Shown here in pieces: positions 22,133 to 29,725 of a stretch of 31,750 nucleotides of DNA. Source of the stretch: SKKY01 sp964622305 (GTDB lineage: Bacteria > Bacillota > Peptococcia > Peptococcales > SKKY01); NCBI GenBank assembly GCA_964622305.1, contig CAZUPR010000013.1:1-31750 (forward strand), written 5' to 3'. Under the pieces are notes generated by a model. That model made no database searches, was not told where the DNA came from, and saw nothing but the letters and a program-made list of their open reading frames with translations. Each line of letters starts with the position of its first letter. Position 1 is the first letter of the stretch. The position numbers and the translations under genes are program-made.

Positions 22133-23638
22133 ATTAGAATCACAGAATTAAATTGCTCTCCTGAAATAATCAGAGGGCTAAATGAAATGGGTTTTGAGGA
22201 AACAACTCCCATTCAAACCCAATCTATCCCACTTATACTGGATGGAAAAGATGTAGTAGGACAGGCGCAAACCGGTACAGGAAAAACAGCCGCATTTGCA
22301 GTTCCAATCCTGGAAAAAATTAACCCTTATGATAAAAGAACCCAGGCTTTAATTCTTTGTCCAACAAGAGAATTAGCTATCCAAATATCAGAAGAATTTG
22401 CAAAGATAGGAAAATATCTTGAAGGTGTAAAGGTTCTTCCTGTTTTTGGCGGCCAGTCTATTGACAGACAAATTTTAAGGCTTAAAAAAGGAGTTCAAAT
22501 CGTAATAGGTACTCCAGGCCGTATTATGGACCATCTTAGAAGAAGAACTTTGAGAATCAACGATCTTAGAATGTTTGTTCTTGATGAAGCTGATGAGATG
22601 TTAAATATGGGCTTTAGAGAAGATATTGAAACAATCCTTGAAAGTGCTGCAGACGAAAGGCAAACCCTTCTGTTTTCTGCCACTATGCCAAAGGAAATTC
22701 TATCTATTATTGATAAGTACCAAAAGGAACCTGTCCATGTTAAGGTAACTCCAAAAGAGTTATCCACTCCAAATATTAAACAAACTTATGTTATGATTCA
22801 TGAAAAAGACAAGCTGGAAGTTCTTTGCCGCTTTCTTGATGCGCACGAACCAAAAAGAGCCATTGTCTTTTGTAACACTAAAAGACAAGTTGACAACATC
22901 ACTGGCGATTTGCAAAACCGTGGTTATCTGACTGATAAAATCCATGGTGATATGACCCAAATGGCCCGTCTTGGTGTAATTAATAAGTTTAAGACTGGCG
23001 ATATCGAGCTTTTAGTGGCAACAGATGTTGCTGCCCGTGGTCTTGATATCAATGATGTTGAAGCTGTCTTTAACTATGATATCCCAAATCATGATGAGTA
23101 TTATGTTCATAGAATAGGCAGAACAGGAAGAGCAGGCAGAGATGGTCTTGCAGTTTCTTTTGTCACCATGCGTGAATTCTACTTATTAAAGAACATTATG
23201 GGTTACACAAAGCAAAAAATTGAGAAGATTGGTATTCCTAATTTAAAGGATATTGAATCAATGAGGATTGATATTCTTTCAGACAAGATTAAATCCTCAA
23301 TTGATGAAGGCAATTTGCAGCCTTATATGGCTATTTTAGACAATATAATGAGCGACGCTCATACTTCTATAGAAATAGCCGCAGCCCTTCTTAAACTTGA
23401 ACTGGGACAGCTAGATTCAGGTAAAGACAAGGATCCTCTGAGAGAAGTTTATATTGATGAAAAAAGACAAGATAAAGGCTCCAGAGACAGAAAGAATTAT
23501 TCAAGAAGTTACAATAAAAGAGACTCCAGGGATTCAAGGGATTCCAGAGACTCTAAAGGCTCCAGGGATCAAAGGAACAAGAGAAGTTCTTACTCTTCCA
23601 ATCAGGCAAAAAGCAGGAGCAAAAAAACTAATTCATAA
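22133..23638 (+). CDS. DEAD-box ATP-dependent RNA helicase
   Basis: This is a cytoplasmic RNA helicase of the CshA/DeaD type, acting in ribosome assembly, mRNA decay or cold growth. All core motifs are present: Q motif (MGFEETTPIQTQSI), motif I AQTGTGKT (45-52), PTRELA, TPGR, DEAD, SAT, and the C-terminal lobe with ARGLDIND and HRIGRTGRAGR. The tail from about 440 is basic and Ser/Arg/Asp-rich with four RDS repeats, suited to RNA binding. I place the start at ATT 22133, giving (M)RITELN, which aligns with the usual MxFxELN opening. GTG 22124 would add three residues and overlap the ribosome site. The NUDIX gene is 69 bases upstream. Confidence 0.93.
   Translation: MRITELNCSPEIIRGLNEMGFEETTPIQTQSIPLILDGKDVVGQAQTGTGKTAAFAVPILEKINPYDKRTQALILCPTRELAIQISEEFAKIGKYLEGVKVLPVFGGQSIDRQILRLKKGVQIVIGTPGRIMDHLRRRTLRINDLRMFVLDEADEMLNMGFREDIETILESAADERQTLLFSATMPKEILSIIDKYQKEPVHVKVTPKELSTPNIKQTYVMIHEKDKLEVLCRFLDAHEPKRAIVFCNTKRQVDNITGDLQNRGYLTDKIHGDMTQMARLGVINKFKTGDIELLVATDVAARGLDINDVEAVFNYDIPNHDEYYVHRIGRTGRAGRDGLAVSFVTMREFYLLKNIMGYTKQKIEKIGIPNLKDIESMRIDILSDKIKSSIDEGNLQPYMAILDNIMSDAHTSIEIAAALLKLELGQLDSGKDKDPLREVYIDEKRQDKGSRDRKNYSRSYNKRDSRDSRDSRDSKGSRDQRNKRSSYSSNQAKSRSKKTNS
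23519..23572 (+). repeat. 9-base tandem repeat in the helicase tail
   Basis: Six imperfect 9-base units of the pattern AGR-GAY-TCN encode RDS four times, then KGS and RDQ. Synonymous changes between units show that the peptide is conserved more strictly than the DNA. It forms part of the disordered basic tail. Confidence 0.7.
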
Positions 23639-23639
23639 T

Positions 23640-23648
23640 AAGGAGTGA
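23640..23648 (+). promoter_or_regulatory. ltaE: ribosome binding site deciding an ATT start (threonine aldolase)
   Basis: AAGGAGTGA begins just after the helicase stop (23636-23638). GTG 23645 lies inside it. ATT 23654 is eight bases past GGAG and gives the family-typical N-terminus. Confidence 0.55.
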
Positions 23649-23653
23649 GTCCA

Positions 23654-24667
23654 ATTTTTTTAAGTGATAATTCATCCGGTGTACATGAAAATATTATTAA
23701 AAAGATTATTGAGGTAAACCAAGGTTTTACTTTCCCTTATGGACACGACCCCTATACTGAAGAAGCAGAAAGAAAGTTTGCTGATATTTTTAATAAAAAT
23801 GTCAGCATTTTCTTTACCCTTAATGGTACAAGCGCCAATATTGTTGCTCTAAGTGCCGTCCTTGCTTCTTTTGAGGCGGTCATTTGTGCAGATACTACCC
23901 ATATTCACACTGACGAGTGTGGAGCTTTTGAAAAATTTACCGGAGCTAAGATTTTAACTGCACCAAACAAAAACGGGAAAATCTATCCAGAACAAATAGA
24001 AAAGTTTCTCTTGGCCAGGGGCAATGAACATCACAATCAACCCAAGGTTATTACCATCAGCCAAACTACGGAAATGGGTTCAGTTTATAGCTTGGAAGAA
24101 ATTCAAAAGTTGGCTGACTTCGCTCATGCCAACAATATGTATCTCCACGTGGATGGAGCCAGACTGGCTAATGCCCTTGCAGCAACAAATTCCACAGCAG
24201 AAGAAATGATTAGTAAAACTTCTGTAGACATACTATCCTTTGGTGGGACTAAAAATGGTCTCATGATGGGAGAGGCTGTGGTAGTCCTTAATCCTGATCT
24301 TGCCAGCAATCTAAAGTACATAAGAAAACAAAGTATGCAATTAATATCAAAAATGAGATTTGTTGCAGGGCAATTTTTAGCCTACTTTGAGAATGACCTC
24401 TGGTTACAAAATGCCAGGTCAGCCAATTCTATGGCTCAGTACTTAAAAGCGGAACTGGAAAAAATCCAGGGGGTGGAGATAGACGGGCAGGTTGAAGCTA
24501 ACATGCTTTATGCTATTTTTCCCCAAAAATCAATTGATGAGCTTTTTCCCAGGAACTTTTTCTATATAAATGATGCCACAAAAAGAAAGTTGCGTTTTGT
24601 TACATCCTTTAATACAAGCAAAGAAAATATTGATGATTTTATTGCCCAATTAAAAGAAACCCTTTAG
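23654..24667 (+). CDS. ltaE: low-specificity L-threonine aldolase (PLP-dependent beta-eliminating lyase family)
   Basis: This enzyme of fold-type I PLP enzymes cleaves L-threonine or L-allo-threonine to glycine and acetaldehyde. The N-terminal FLSDNSSGVHE matches the family opening, FTLNGTSANIVAL is the cofactor phosphate region, HVDGARLANAL holds the Asp that contacts PLP, and SFGGTKNGLMMGEAV holds the Schiff-base Lys. The protein is 337 residues from ATT 23654. GTG 23645, the only standard start nearby, would add three residues and sits within the ribosome site. The HD-domain gene begins 12 bases after its stop. Stereospecificity and exact substrate are not determined. Confidence 0.88.
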   Translation: MFLSDNSSGVHENIIKKIIEVNQGFTFPYGHDPYTEEAERKFADIFNKNVSIFFTLNGTSANIVALSAVLASFEAVICADTTHIHTDECGAFEKFTGAKILTAPNKNGKIYPEQIEKFLLARGNEHHNQPKVITISQTTEMGSVYSLEEIQKLADFAHANNMYLHVDGARLANALAATNSTAEEMISKTSVDILSFGGTKNGLMMGEAVVVLNPDLASNLKYIRKQSMQLISKMRFVAGQFLAYFENDLWLQNARSANSMAQYLKAELEKIQGVEIDGQVEANMLYAIFPQKSIDELFPRNFFYINDATKRKLRFVTSFNTSKENIDDFIAQLKETL

Positions 24668-24679
24668 AGAGGGATAAAA

Positions 24680-25837
24680 ATGATTAGAAAATCTATTTTA
24701 GAAAGAATTTACCAGGGAGCACATATTCAAAGGTGGAATGACCACATAAGACCCCAGGGTTTCACAGAACTTGATAAACAAGCACAAAAAATGGTTATCG
24801 CCTGGTTAATCGCTTCCTATGAAGAAGAGAAAGAAGCAGCAGCAATTGACTGGCCAAAGCTTATTGAAGGGGGCATTTTTGAATACCTGCACAGGGTTAT
24901 TCTCACTGATATTAAACCCCCTGTTTTTCACAGGCTTATGAAGGAAAGAGGACCAGAGATTAACCAATGGGTTTATCAGCAACTTGGCCCAGATTTATTA
25001 AGTATAAAAGATGACTTTTACAATAAATTTTGCCTTTATTTTGATGATCCCAACTATGCAAGCCTGGAAAAAAGAATTCTAAGGGAAGCCCATTACTTAT
25101 CAACTAACTGGGAATTTAAAATAATTTATCCTATGAATTTAGCTGTATATGGAATTGAAGATACTAAAAAGGCCATTCAAAGTGAAATCACCAAATATCC
25201 AAATCTTGCAAGTGATTTAATTGACCTTATTGGTCAGCTTCGTTTCCAAAGAAGATGGGCCCAGAGCCCCAGGGTTCCAGAGACATCTGTCATGGGACAC
25301 ATGTTGATTGTGGCCATCATGTCATATCTTTGTTCTCTTGAGGTTAATGCCTGTAATCAACGCTTAACCAATAATTACTTTCAGGCTCTCTTTCACGATA
25401 TGCCAGAGGTTTTAACCAGGGATATTATTTCTCCTGTTAAAAGATCTGTAGATGGTTTGGATTCAATTATTAAAGATATAGAAGAGCAACAGATGGAAGA
25501 GAAGTTTTTTCCTCTTTTGCCTGACTTCTTACAGGAAAAAATAAGATTTTTTATAGAAGATGAGTTTGCCAGTCAAATTACTCTGGATGGCAAAATAAAA
25601 AAAGTAGATTCAGAATTAATCAATAAAGAATATAATTACGACCACTACAATCCGGTCGATGGGCAAATTATTAAAGGTTGCGATAACCTGGCAGCCTTTA
25701 TAGAAGCCAGGATTTCCATAGAACACGGCATAAGATCCTCATCCTTGGAAAAAGGTTCTGAAGCCATTTATGCAGACTACACTAACAAGACAATTGCCGG
25801 CATAGATTTTGCCCAGCTCTTTGATTATTTTAAATAA
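24680..25837 (+). CDS. HD-domain phosphohydrolase, YfbR-like
   Basis: Residues from about 185 carry an HD metal site like that of 5'-deoxynucleotidase YfbR: H207 in SVMGHMLIVA, H239-D240 in ALFHDMPEVLTRD, then SPVKR, and a later GCDNLAAFIEA that supplies the last Asp. YfbR removes phosphate from dNMPs. This protein is 385 residues, about twice the length of YfbR. Its N-terminal half (opening with IQRWNDHIRPQGFTELDKQA) belongs to no domain I recognise. ATG 24680 follows GAGAGGG. It probably shares a transcript with threonine aldolase and ends at a strong bidirectional terminator. The true substrate is unknown. Confidence 0.72.
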   Translation: MIRKSILERIYQGAHIQRWNDHIRPQGFTELDKQAQKMVIAWLIASYEEEKEAAAIDWPKLIEGGIFEYLHRVILTDIKPPVFHRLMKERGPEINQWVYQQLGPDLLSIKDDFYNKFCLYFDDPNYASLEKRILREAHYLSTNWEFKIIYPMNLAVYGIEDTKKAIQSEITKYPNLASDLIDLIGQLRFQRRWAQSPRVPETSVMGHMLIVAIMSYLCSLEVNACNQRLTNNYFQALFHDMPEVLTRDIISPVKRSVDGLDSIIKDIEEQQMEEKFFPLLPDFLQEKIRFFIEDEFASQITLDGKIKKVDSELINKEYNYDHYNPVDGQIIKGCDNLAAFIEARISIEHGIRSSSLEKGSEAIYADYTNKTIAGIDFAQLFDYFK

Positions 25838-25892
25838 AAAAAGTTCCAGTGAGATTTGATGTTAACCCATCAATTACACTGGAACTTTTTTC
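25836..25892. terminator. bidirectional terminator between the HD gene and the F420-ligase-family gene
   Basis: AAGTTCCAGTG (25841-25851) pairs with CACTGGAACTT (25877-25887). Inside, TTGATG pairs with CATCAA. A and T runs flank both sides, so it can serve the converging transcripts on both strands. Confidence 0.9.
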
Positions 25893-25904
25893 TTTTAAAT
25901 TTTC

Positions 25905-27095
25905 TTATTTTCCATCGGAAGCATAATTATCAAAATAACCCTGAATAAGTACGACAGGCGTACCTTTATCGCCACTGCCGGTTGTCAGGTCACAAAGACT
26001 GCCTAATAAATCAGTCAGTTGCCTTGGGGTGGTCCCAAGAGAGTCAGAAGAGTTAAGAGGCATCTTATCTTTGGAACGAATTTTTAATTTCGCTGCCTCA
26101 ATAACATCCTGGCCGGTTAAGTGATCAAATTCTGTTTCAACTACATATTTTAACTTAATTTCGCTGGGCGTTCCTTCAAGGCCTTTTGTGTAGCCAGGGG
26201 AAACTACGGGGTCTGCCAGTTCCCAGATTTTGCCAACCGGATCCCTGAAGGCTCCATCGCCAAAAACCATAACTTCCAGAGTTTTGCCAGTTTTTTCTTT
26301 AAAAAGTGCCTGAACTTTTTCTACGAAGGGTTGAGAATCCCTGGGAAAAAGTTTTACTTCATTTTCCTTAGAAAGGTTGGACCCTAAGAGGCCATATTCT
26401 GGGTTGTAGCCAGAAGTACCATTAGGTTCAGATAAAACATCATCTAAACCGTAAATAAGCTCAGCACCGGCTTCTTTTAAAATTCTCTTTGTTCTAAAAC
26501 GTTCATGGACATTTGCCACCAGAACATTCTTGGTATAATTAAGGATAACTCTGGGATCATTGGCAAAAATTATTTCAAGATTATCTCCACCAATTTCTTT
26601 ATATAATTCAACATAGTCAATACCTGTGAAAGGATGAGCTACTTTATCTCCAAAAATTTGACGATATTTTTTTTCATCCAAGGTATCCGTGTAAGGATTT
26701 ATTTTGACTTCATCCATATGATCAAGGCTCATCAGATGATTTCCTACTTCATCAGAAGGGTAACTGAGAAGCAAGTATACCTTTCTGCCTGCAGCCATGA
26801 TTCCTTTAAAAAGTACAGCAAATCTGTTTCTGCTTAAAATTGGGAAAACGATACCAAATTCTTCTGGAAATTTATTTTCAATATCCTTTTGAATGTGATT
26901 AATGTCTGCATAATTTCCTTGCGATCTGGCCAAAACTGATTCTGTAATTCCCACGATGTCATTATCTTGCAACTCAAAACCTTCATTATCTGCTGCCCTT
27001 AAGACGGAATCGACCACCATGACAGGCAGATTATCACCCTTTTGAATTATGGGCGTTATAATACCTCTAGCTGTTGTTCCAACGGTTCTAACCAT
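25905..27095 (-). CDS. coenzyme F420-0:L-glutamate ligase family protein
   Basis: The 396-residue protein belongs to the CofE-like (F420_ligase) family, whose archaeal members add glutamate to F420-0. Visible stretches include VGTTARGIITPIIQKGDN at the start, DNDIVGITESVLARSQGNY (about 48-66, as in CofE), ANVHERFRTKRILKEAGAEL and MVFGDGAFRDPVGKIWELAD. Many anaerobic Bacillota carry such a gene without an F420 pathway, and no other cof gene lies here, so its reaction is unknown. I start it at the ATG whose complement is 27093-27095, placed after a G-rich site; a longer frame to 27122 uses that site as coding. TATAAT (minus, plus 27126-27121) is a possible -10. Confidence 0.75.
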   Translation of the reverse strand: MVRTVGTTARGIITPIIQKGDNLPVMVVDSVLRAADNEGFELQDNDIVGITESVLARSQGNYADINHIQKDIENKFPEEFGIVFPILSRNRFAVLFKGIMAAGRKVYLLLSYPSDEVGNHLMSLDHMDEVKINPYTDTLDEKKYRQIFGDKVAHPFTGIDYVELYKEIGGDNLEIIFANDPRVILNYTKNVLVANVHERFRTKRILKEAGAELIYGLDDVLSEPNGTSGYNPEYGLLGSNLSKENEVKLFPRDSQPFVEKVQALFKEKTGKTLEVMVFGDGAFRDPVGKIWELADPVVSPGYTKGLEGTPSEIKLKYVVETEFDHLTGQDVIEAAKLKIRSKDKMPLNSSDSLGTTPRQLTDLLGSLCDLTTGSGDKGTPVVLIQGYFDNYASDGK

Positions 27096-27171
27096 TAAAA
27101 CTCCCCCTTTACCAATATACATTATAACTCACTTGGGCTACAATTGTATATGAAAGATATGAGGAGAAGCT

Positions 27172-27822
27172 ATGGAAAATTACTATACAATAAAAAATTT
27201 TGCAGAAAATGAAATTCTTATACAAAAATCAAGGTTCATAGCCTATGCAAAAAGAGTCTATAATGAAAAAGAGGCCCAAAATTTTCTCTCAGAAATAAAA
27301 AAGAAACACTATAATGCTACTCATAATTGTTTTGCCTGGCTGGCGGGCAAACACAATGAATTCCAAAAGGCCAATGATGATGGTGAGCCAAGTGGAACAG
27401 CCGGGATTCCTATTTTAGAAGTAATAAAAAAAAGGGAACTTAAAAATGTGGTCTTGGTTGTTACCAGGTATTTTGGCGGCATTAAATTGGGGGCAGGTGG
27501 TCTTATAAGGGCTTATTCTCAGGCTGCCTCTCAGGTAATAGACCAGGCTGGCATAGTTGAGATAAAGGAAGTAAGGCAATATAAGGCCGAAATTGACTAT
27601 AATTTACTTGGAATAATTGAAAATGAAATCAGAAAAACTGGCTTCCTTCTCATGGATACCTTTTATGAAGACAAGGTAATTTTAAAGATTATGATTAATC
27701 CGGAAGATGAAGAAGTTTTTAAAGCCTGGCTTCTTAATTTAACAAATGGAAATGTGACTATAGAGAAAGAGGGGCTCTTTACAATTGAAAAAGAGGGATC
27801 AAGAGGAGAAGGGGATCAATAA
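27172..27822 (+). CDS. yigZ: YigZ/IMPACT family protein
   Basis: This is a conserved cytoplasmic protein with an N-terminal Impact domain and a C-terminal DUF1949 domain. Family motifs are KSRFIAYA (19-26), HNCFAWLAG, NDDGEPSGTAGIPIL (about 67-81) and VTRYFGGIKLGAGGLIRAYS. Eukaryotic IMPACT inhibits the Gcn2 kinase; the bacterial role is not settled, and ribosome or nucleic-acid binding is suggested from structure only. Length 216 is standard. A GAGGAG site precedes ATG 27172. Its last 38 bases overlap the start proposed for the next gene. Confidence 0.9.
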   Translation: MENYYTIKNFAENEILIQKSRFIAYAKRVYNEKEAQNFLSEIKKKHYNATHNCFAWLAGKHNEFQKANDDGEPSGTAGIPILEVIKKRELKNVVLVVTRYFGGIKLGAGGLIRAYSQAASQVIDQAGIVEIKEVRQYKAEIDYNLLGIIENEIRKTGFLLMDTFYEDKVILKIMINPEDEEVFKAWLLNLTNGNVTIEKEGLFTIEKEGSRGEGDQ

Positions 27823-28369
27823 ATTTCTGGAACTTTTTATGACTTTTGCAAAAATCGGTTTGATTACCTTTGGTGGCGGTTATGCTATGCTGCCTATTTT
27901 GCAAAGGGAGATTTGTGACAAAAAAAACTGGGCCCAGGAGGAGGAACTCCTTGATTACTATGCTATAGGCCAAGTCACTCCAGGCATTATTGCCATCAAC
28001 ACAGCAACCTTTGTTGGCCGTAAGGTGGCAGGTAATTTGGGTGGTCTTATAGCTACTTTGGGGATGGTCTTTCCCTCTTTGATTATTATTACAATAATAG
28101 CAGCTTTTTTTCAGGAATTTGCTCATGTAGAAATGGTTCAGCATGCTCTGGCAGGGGTCAGAGTTTGTGTGGTTGCCTTGATTTTCCATGCTGTTTATGG
28201 TCTGGCTAAAAAGGCAATTTCTTCAGCAGATCTCTTTTGTATTTTTCTTTTAATTGTTTTCCTGGCCTTCTTCATGAAGCTAAACCCTGTTATTTCAGTT
28301 ATCACTGGAGGAGTAAGCGGCTATATTCTAAAATCTGTAAAGGGGGGCCTGAAAAATGATTCTAATTAG
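27785..28369 (+). CDS. chrA: chromate transporter family protein, first subunit
   Basis: This is a CHR-family membrane protein with a single domain (194 residues, about six hydrophobic segments). The family signature is FAKIGLITFGGGYAMLPIL near the N-terminus, then YAIGQVTPGIIAINTATFVG. Short CHR proteins work as pairs, here with the next gene, as in B. subtilis YwrA/YwrB. They export chromate, but in anaerobes the natural substrate may be another anion. I use TTG 27785, with AGAGGGG upstream and a 38-base overlap with yigZ. The conserved part begins near residue 12, so a start nearer 27815, after AGGAG, is also possible. Confidence 0.85.
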   Translation: MKKRDQEEKGINKFLELFMTFAKIGLITFGGGYAMLPILQREICDKKNWAQEEELLDYYAIGQVTPGIIAINTATFVGRKVAGNLGGLIATLGMVFPSLIIITIIAAFFQEFAHVEMVQHALAGVRVCVVALIFHAVYGLAKKAISSADLFCIFLLIVFLAFFMKLNPVISVITGGVSGYILKSVKGGLKNDSN

Positions 28370-28874
28370 ACTTTATTATGAATTTTTTAAGGCCGGCCTT
28401 TTCGCAGTTGGCGGTGGGCTTGCTACCCTGCCTTTTTTAGAAAATATTTCAGAAAGCCAAGGCTGGTTTAGCAAACTTGAACTGGCTAATATGATAGCTA
28501 TAGCAGAGTCAACTCCTGGTCCTATAGGGGTTAACGTAGCCACTTATGCCGGTTTTACCAGTGCAGGCATTCCAGGTGCCCTGGCTGCTACTCTTGGCCT
28601 GGTATCGCCTTCAATTATTATTATTTTACTCATTAGTGCTTCACTGGAAAAATACAGAACAAGTTCCTTTATTGAAACTTTGTTTTATGGCTTAAGACCT
28701 GCCTCAGTAGCTTTGATTGCAGCAGCAGGTCTCTCTTTAATGAGATTAAGCATCCTTGATTTAAAAGGCATCTTTTTGGGTCTTTTCATGCTCTTTCTAA
28801 TCTTTAAATTTAAAAAACATCCGCTATTTTATATTAGCCTTAGCGCTCTCATAGGCATTATCTTTACCTTTTGA
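28356..28874 (+). CDS. chrA: chromate transporter family protein, second subunit
   Basis: Partner of the preceding CHR protein, also one domain (172 residues). It has the same signature in diverged form: FFKAGLFAVGGGLATLPFL and IAESTPGPIGVNVATYAG. The remainder is hydrophobic. Its ATG 28356 overlaps the previous gene by 14 bases after a G-rich site, so the pair is translationally coupled. Its 3' end overlaps the convergent CmpB-family gene by 11 bases, and no terminator lies between them. Confidence 0.87.
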   Translation: MILIRLYYEFFKAGLFAVGGGLATLPFLENISESQGWFSKLELANMIAIAESTPGPIGVNVATYAGFTSAGIPGALAATLGLVSPSIIIILLISASLEKYRTSSFIETLFYGLRPASVALIAAAGLSLMRLSILDLKGIFLGLFMLFLIFKFKKHPLFYISLSALIGIIFTF

Positions 28875-29625
28875 GTCTTCTTAGAAGTGAGGGATAGGAA
28901 CTTTCAAGCCTTCTTTGAATATAGGAACGTCTGGATCTTAAAGATTCATATCTCTTAAGATGAGCTGAAAGAGCCAGGCTGTGGTTTTCCAAATACTGGC
29001 GAATGTCTTCTCTGGTTTCTATGGCCTGGGAAACCTTTTGGAAAATATTTAAACCCATTTCATCCGAATAATGTTCTATTCTGTCTGCTATTTCATCAAG
29101 GGCAATAAAGTTTTTCTGAATATTTAGCATTTCAAAAACAGTAACAATGAGATCGGCTGCCAGAGAAAAGAGAATTAATACAAGAAAAATATGCCCCAGG
29201 AAGTTATCCAAGAACCCCACCAGATAGCGCAGGAGAGGGTGGATTATTTTTATGATAAGAAGAACTCCAAGACCCCACCTAAGTGAAAAAAAGAGGGCAA
29301 CGTAGCCTTTTATATTAAAAGGTTCATCTGAATAATCCCACCATTTTTTATTGAAAATTCTTTCCAGGGCCCAGCCTGTAATAAATTCTAAGAGGCTGGT
29401 CAAAAAGAAGGCTCCTAAAAAAAGAAGAAGAATATTATCATGAAAATCATAAAGAAAAAGCAAAATTGATAACATCCCAAAACCATAAACAGGACACCAG
29501 GGCCCGTTTAAAAAACCTCTGTTTATAAATTTCTTTAGTTTTATGGTTTGATAGGACACTTCCACGGTCCAGCCCAAAAAAGAATATATTATAAAAAACC
29601 AGGAAAGTTGGAATAAGCTGCTCAA
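28864..29625 (-). CDS. CmpB-family integral membrane protein (putative ABC-transporter type IV)
   Basis: The 253-residue protein has about five membrane helices in its first 165 residues, then a soluble helical, basic tail (about 170-253, ending SLLRRLKR). SFLGWTVEVSY, RGFLNGPWCPVYGFG, LEFITGWALE and WDYSDEPFNIKGYV are the hallmarks of the ABC_trans_CmpB family, common in Bacillota and of unproven function. The start is TTG (complement of 29623-29625), nine bases after AGGAGG (complement of 29635-29640). TATACT on the minus strand just upstream is a possible -10. No ATPase gene is nearby, so the ABC label should not be taken as function. Confidence 0.82.
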   Translation of the reverse strand: MSSLFQLSWFFIIYSFLGWTVEVSYQTIKLKKFINRGFLNGPWCPVYGFGMLSILLFLYDFHDNILLLFLGAFFLTSLLEFITGWALERIFNKKWWDYSDEPFNIKGYVALFFSLRWGLGVLLIIKIIHPLLRYLVGFLDNFLGHIFLVLILFSLAADLIVTVFEMLNIQKNFIALDEIADRIEHYSDEMGLNIFQKVSQAIETREDIRQYLENHSLALSAHLKRYESLRSRRSYIQRRLESSYPSLLRRLKR

Positions 29626-29725
29626 GGTTAAAAACCTCCTTTACATAAGTATAAATGTTTCTTTATCTTTCTTACAGGGTAAAAAATTAGGAAGTTCAAA
29701 AATAAGAAGAAAGTGAGAAAAAGAA

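Noticed and set aside
27815..27817. ATC as start of the first chromate-transporter-family gene, following AGGAG.
   Set aside because: Tempting given the ATT cases, but TTG 27785 also has a fair ribosome site, so I kept the more common codon and only mention the alternative.
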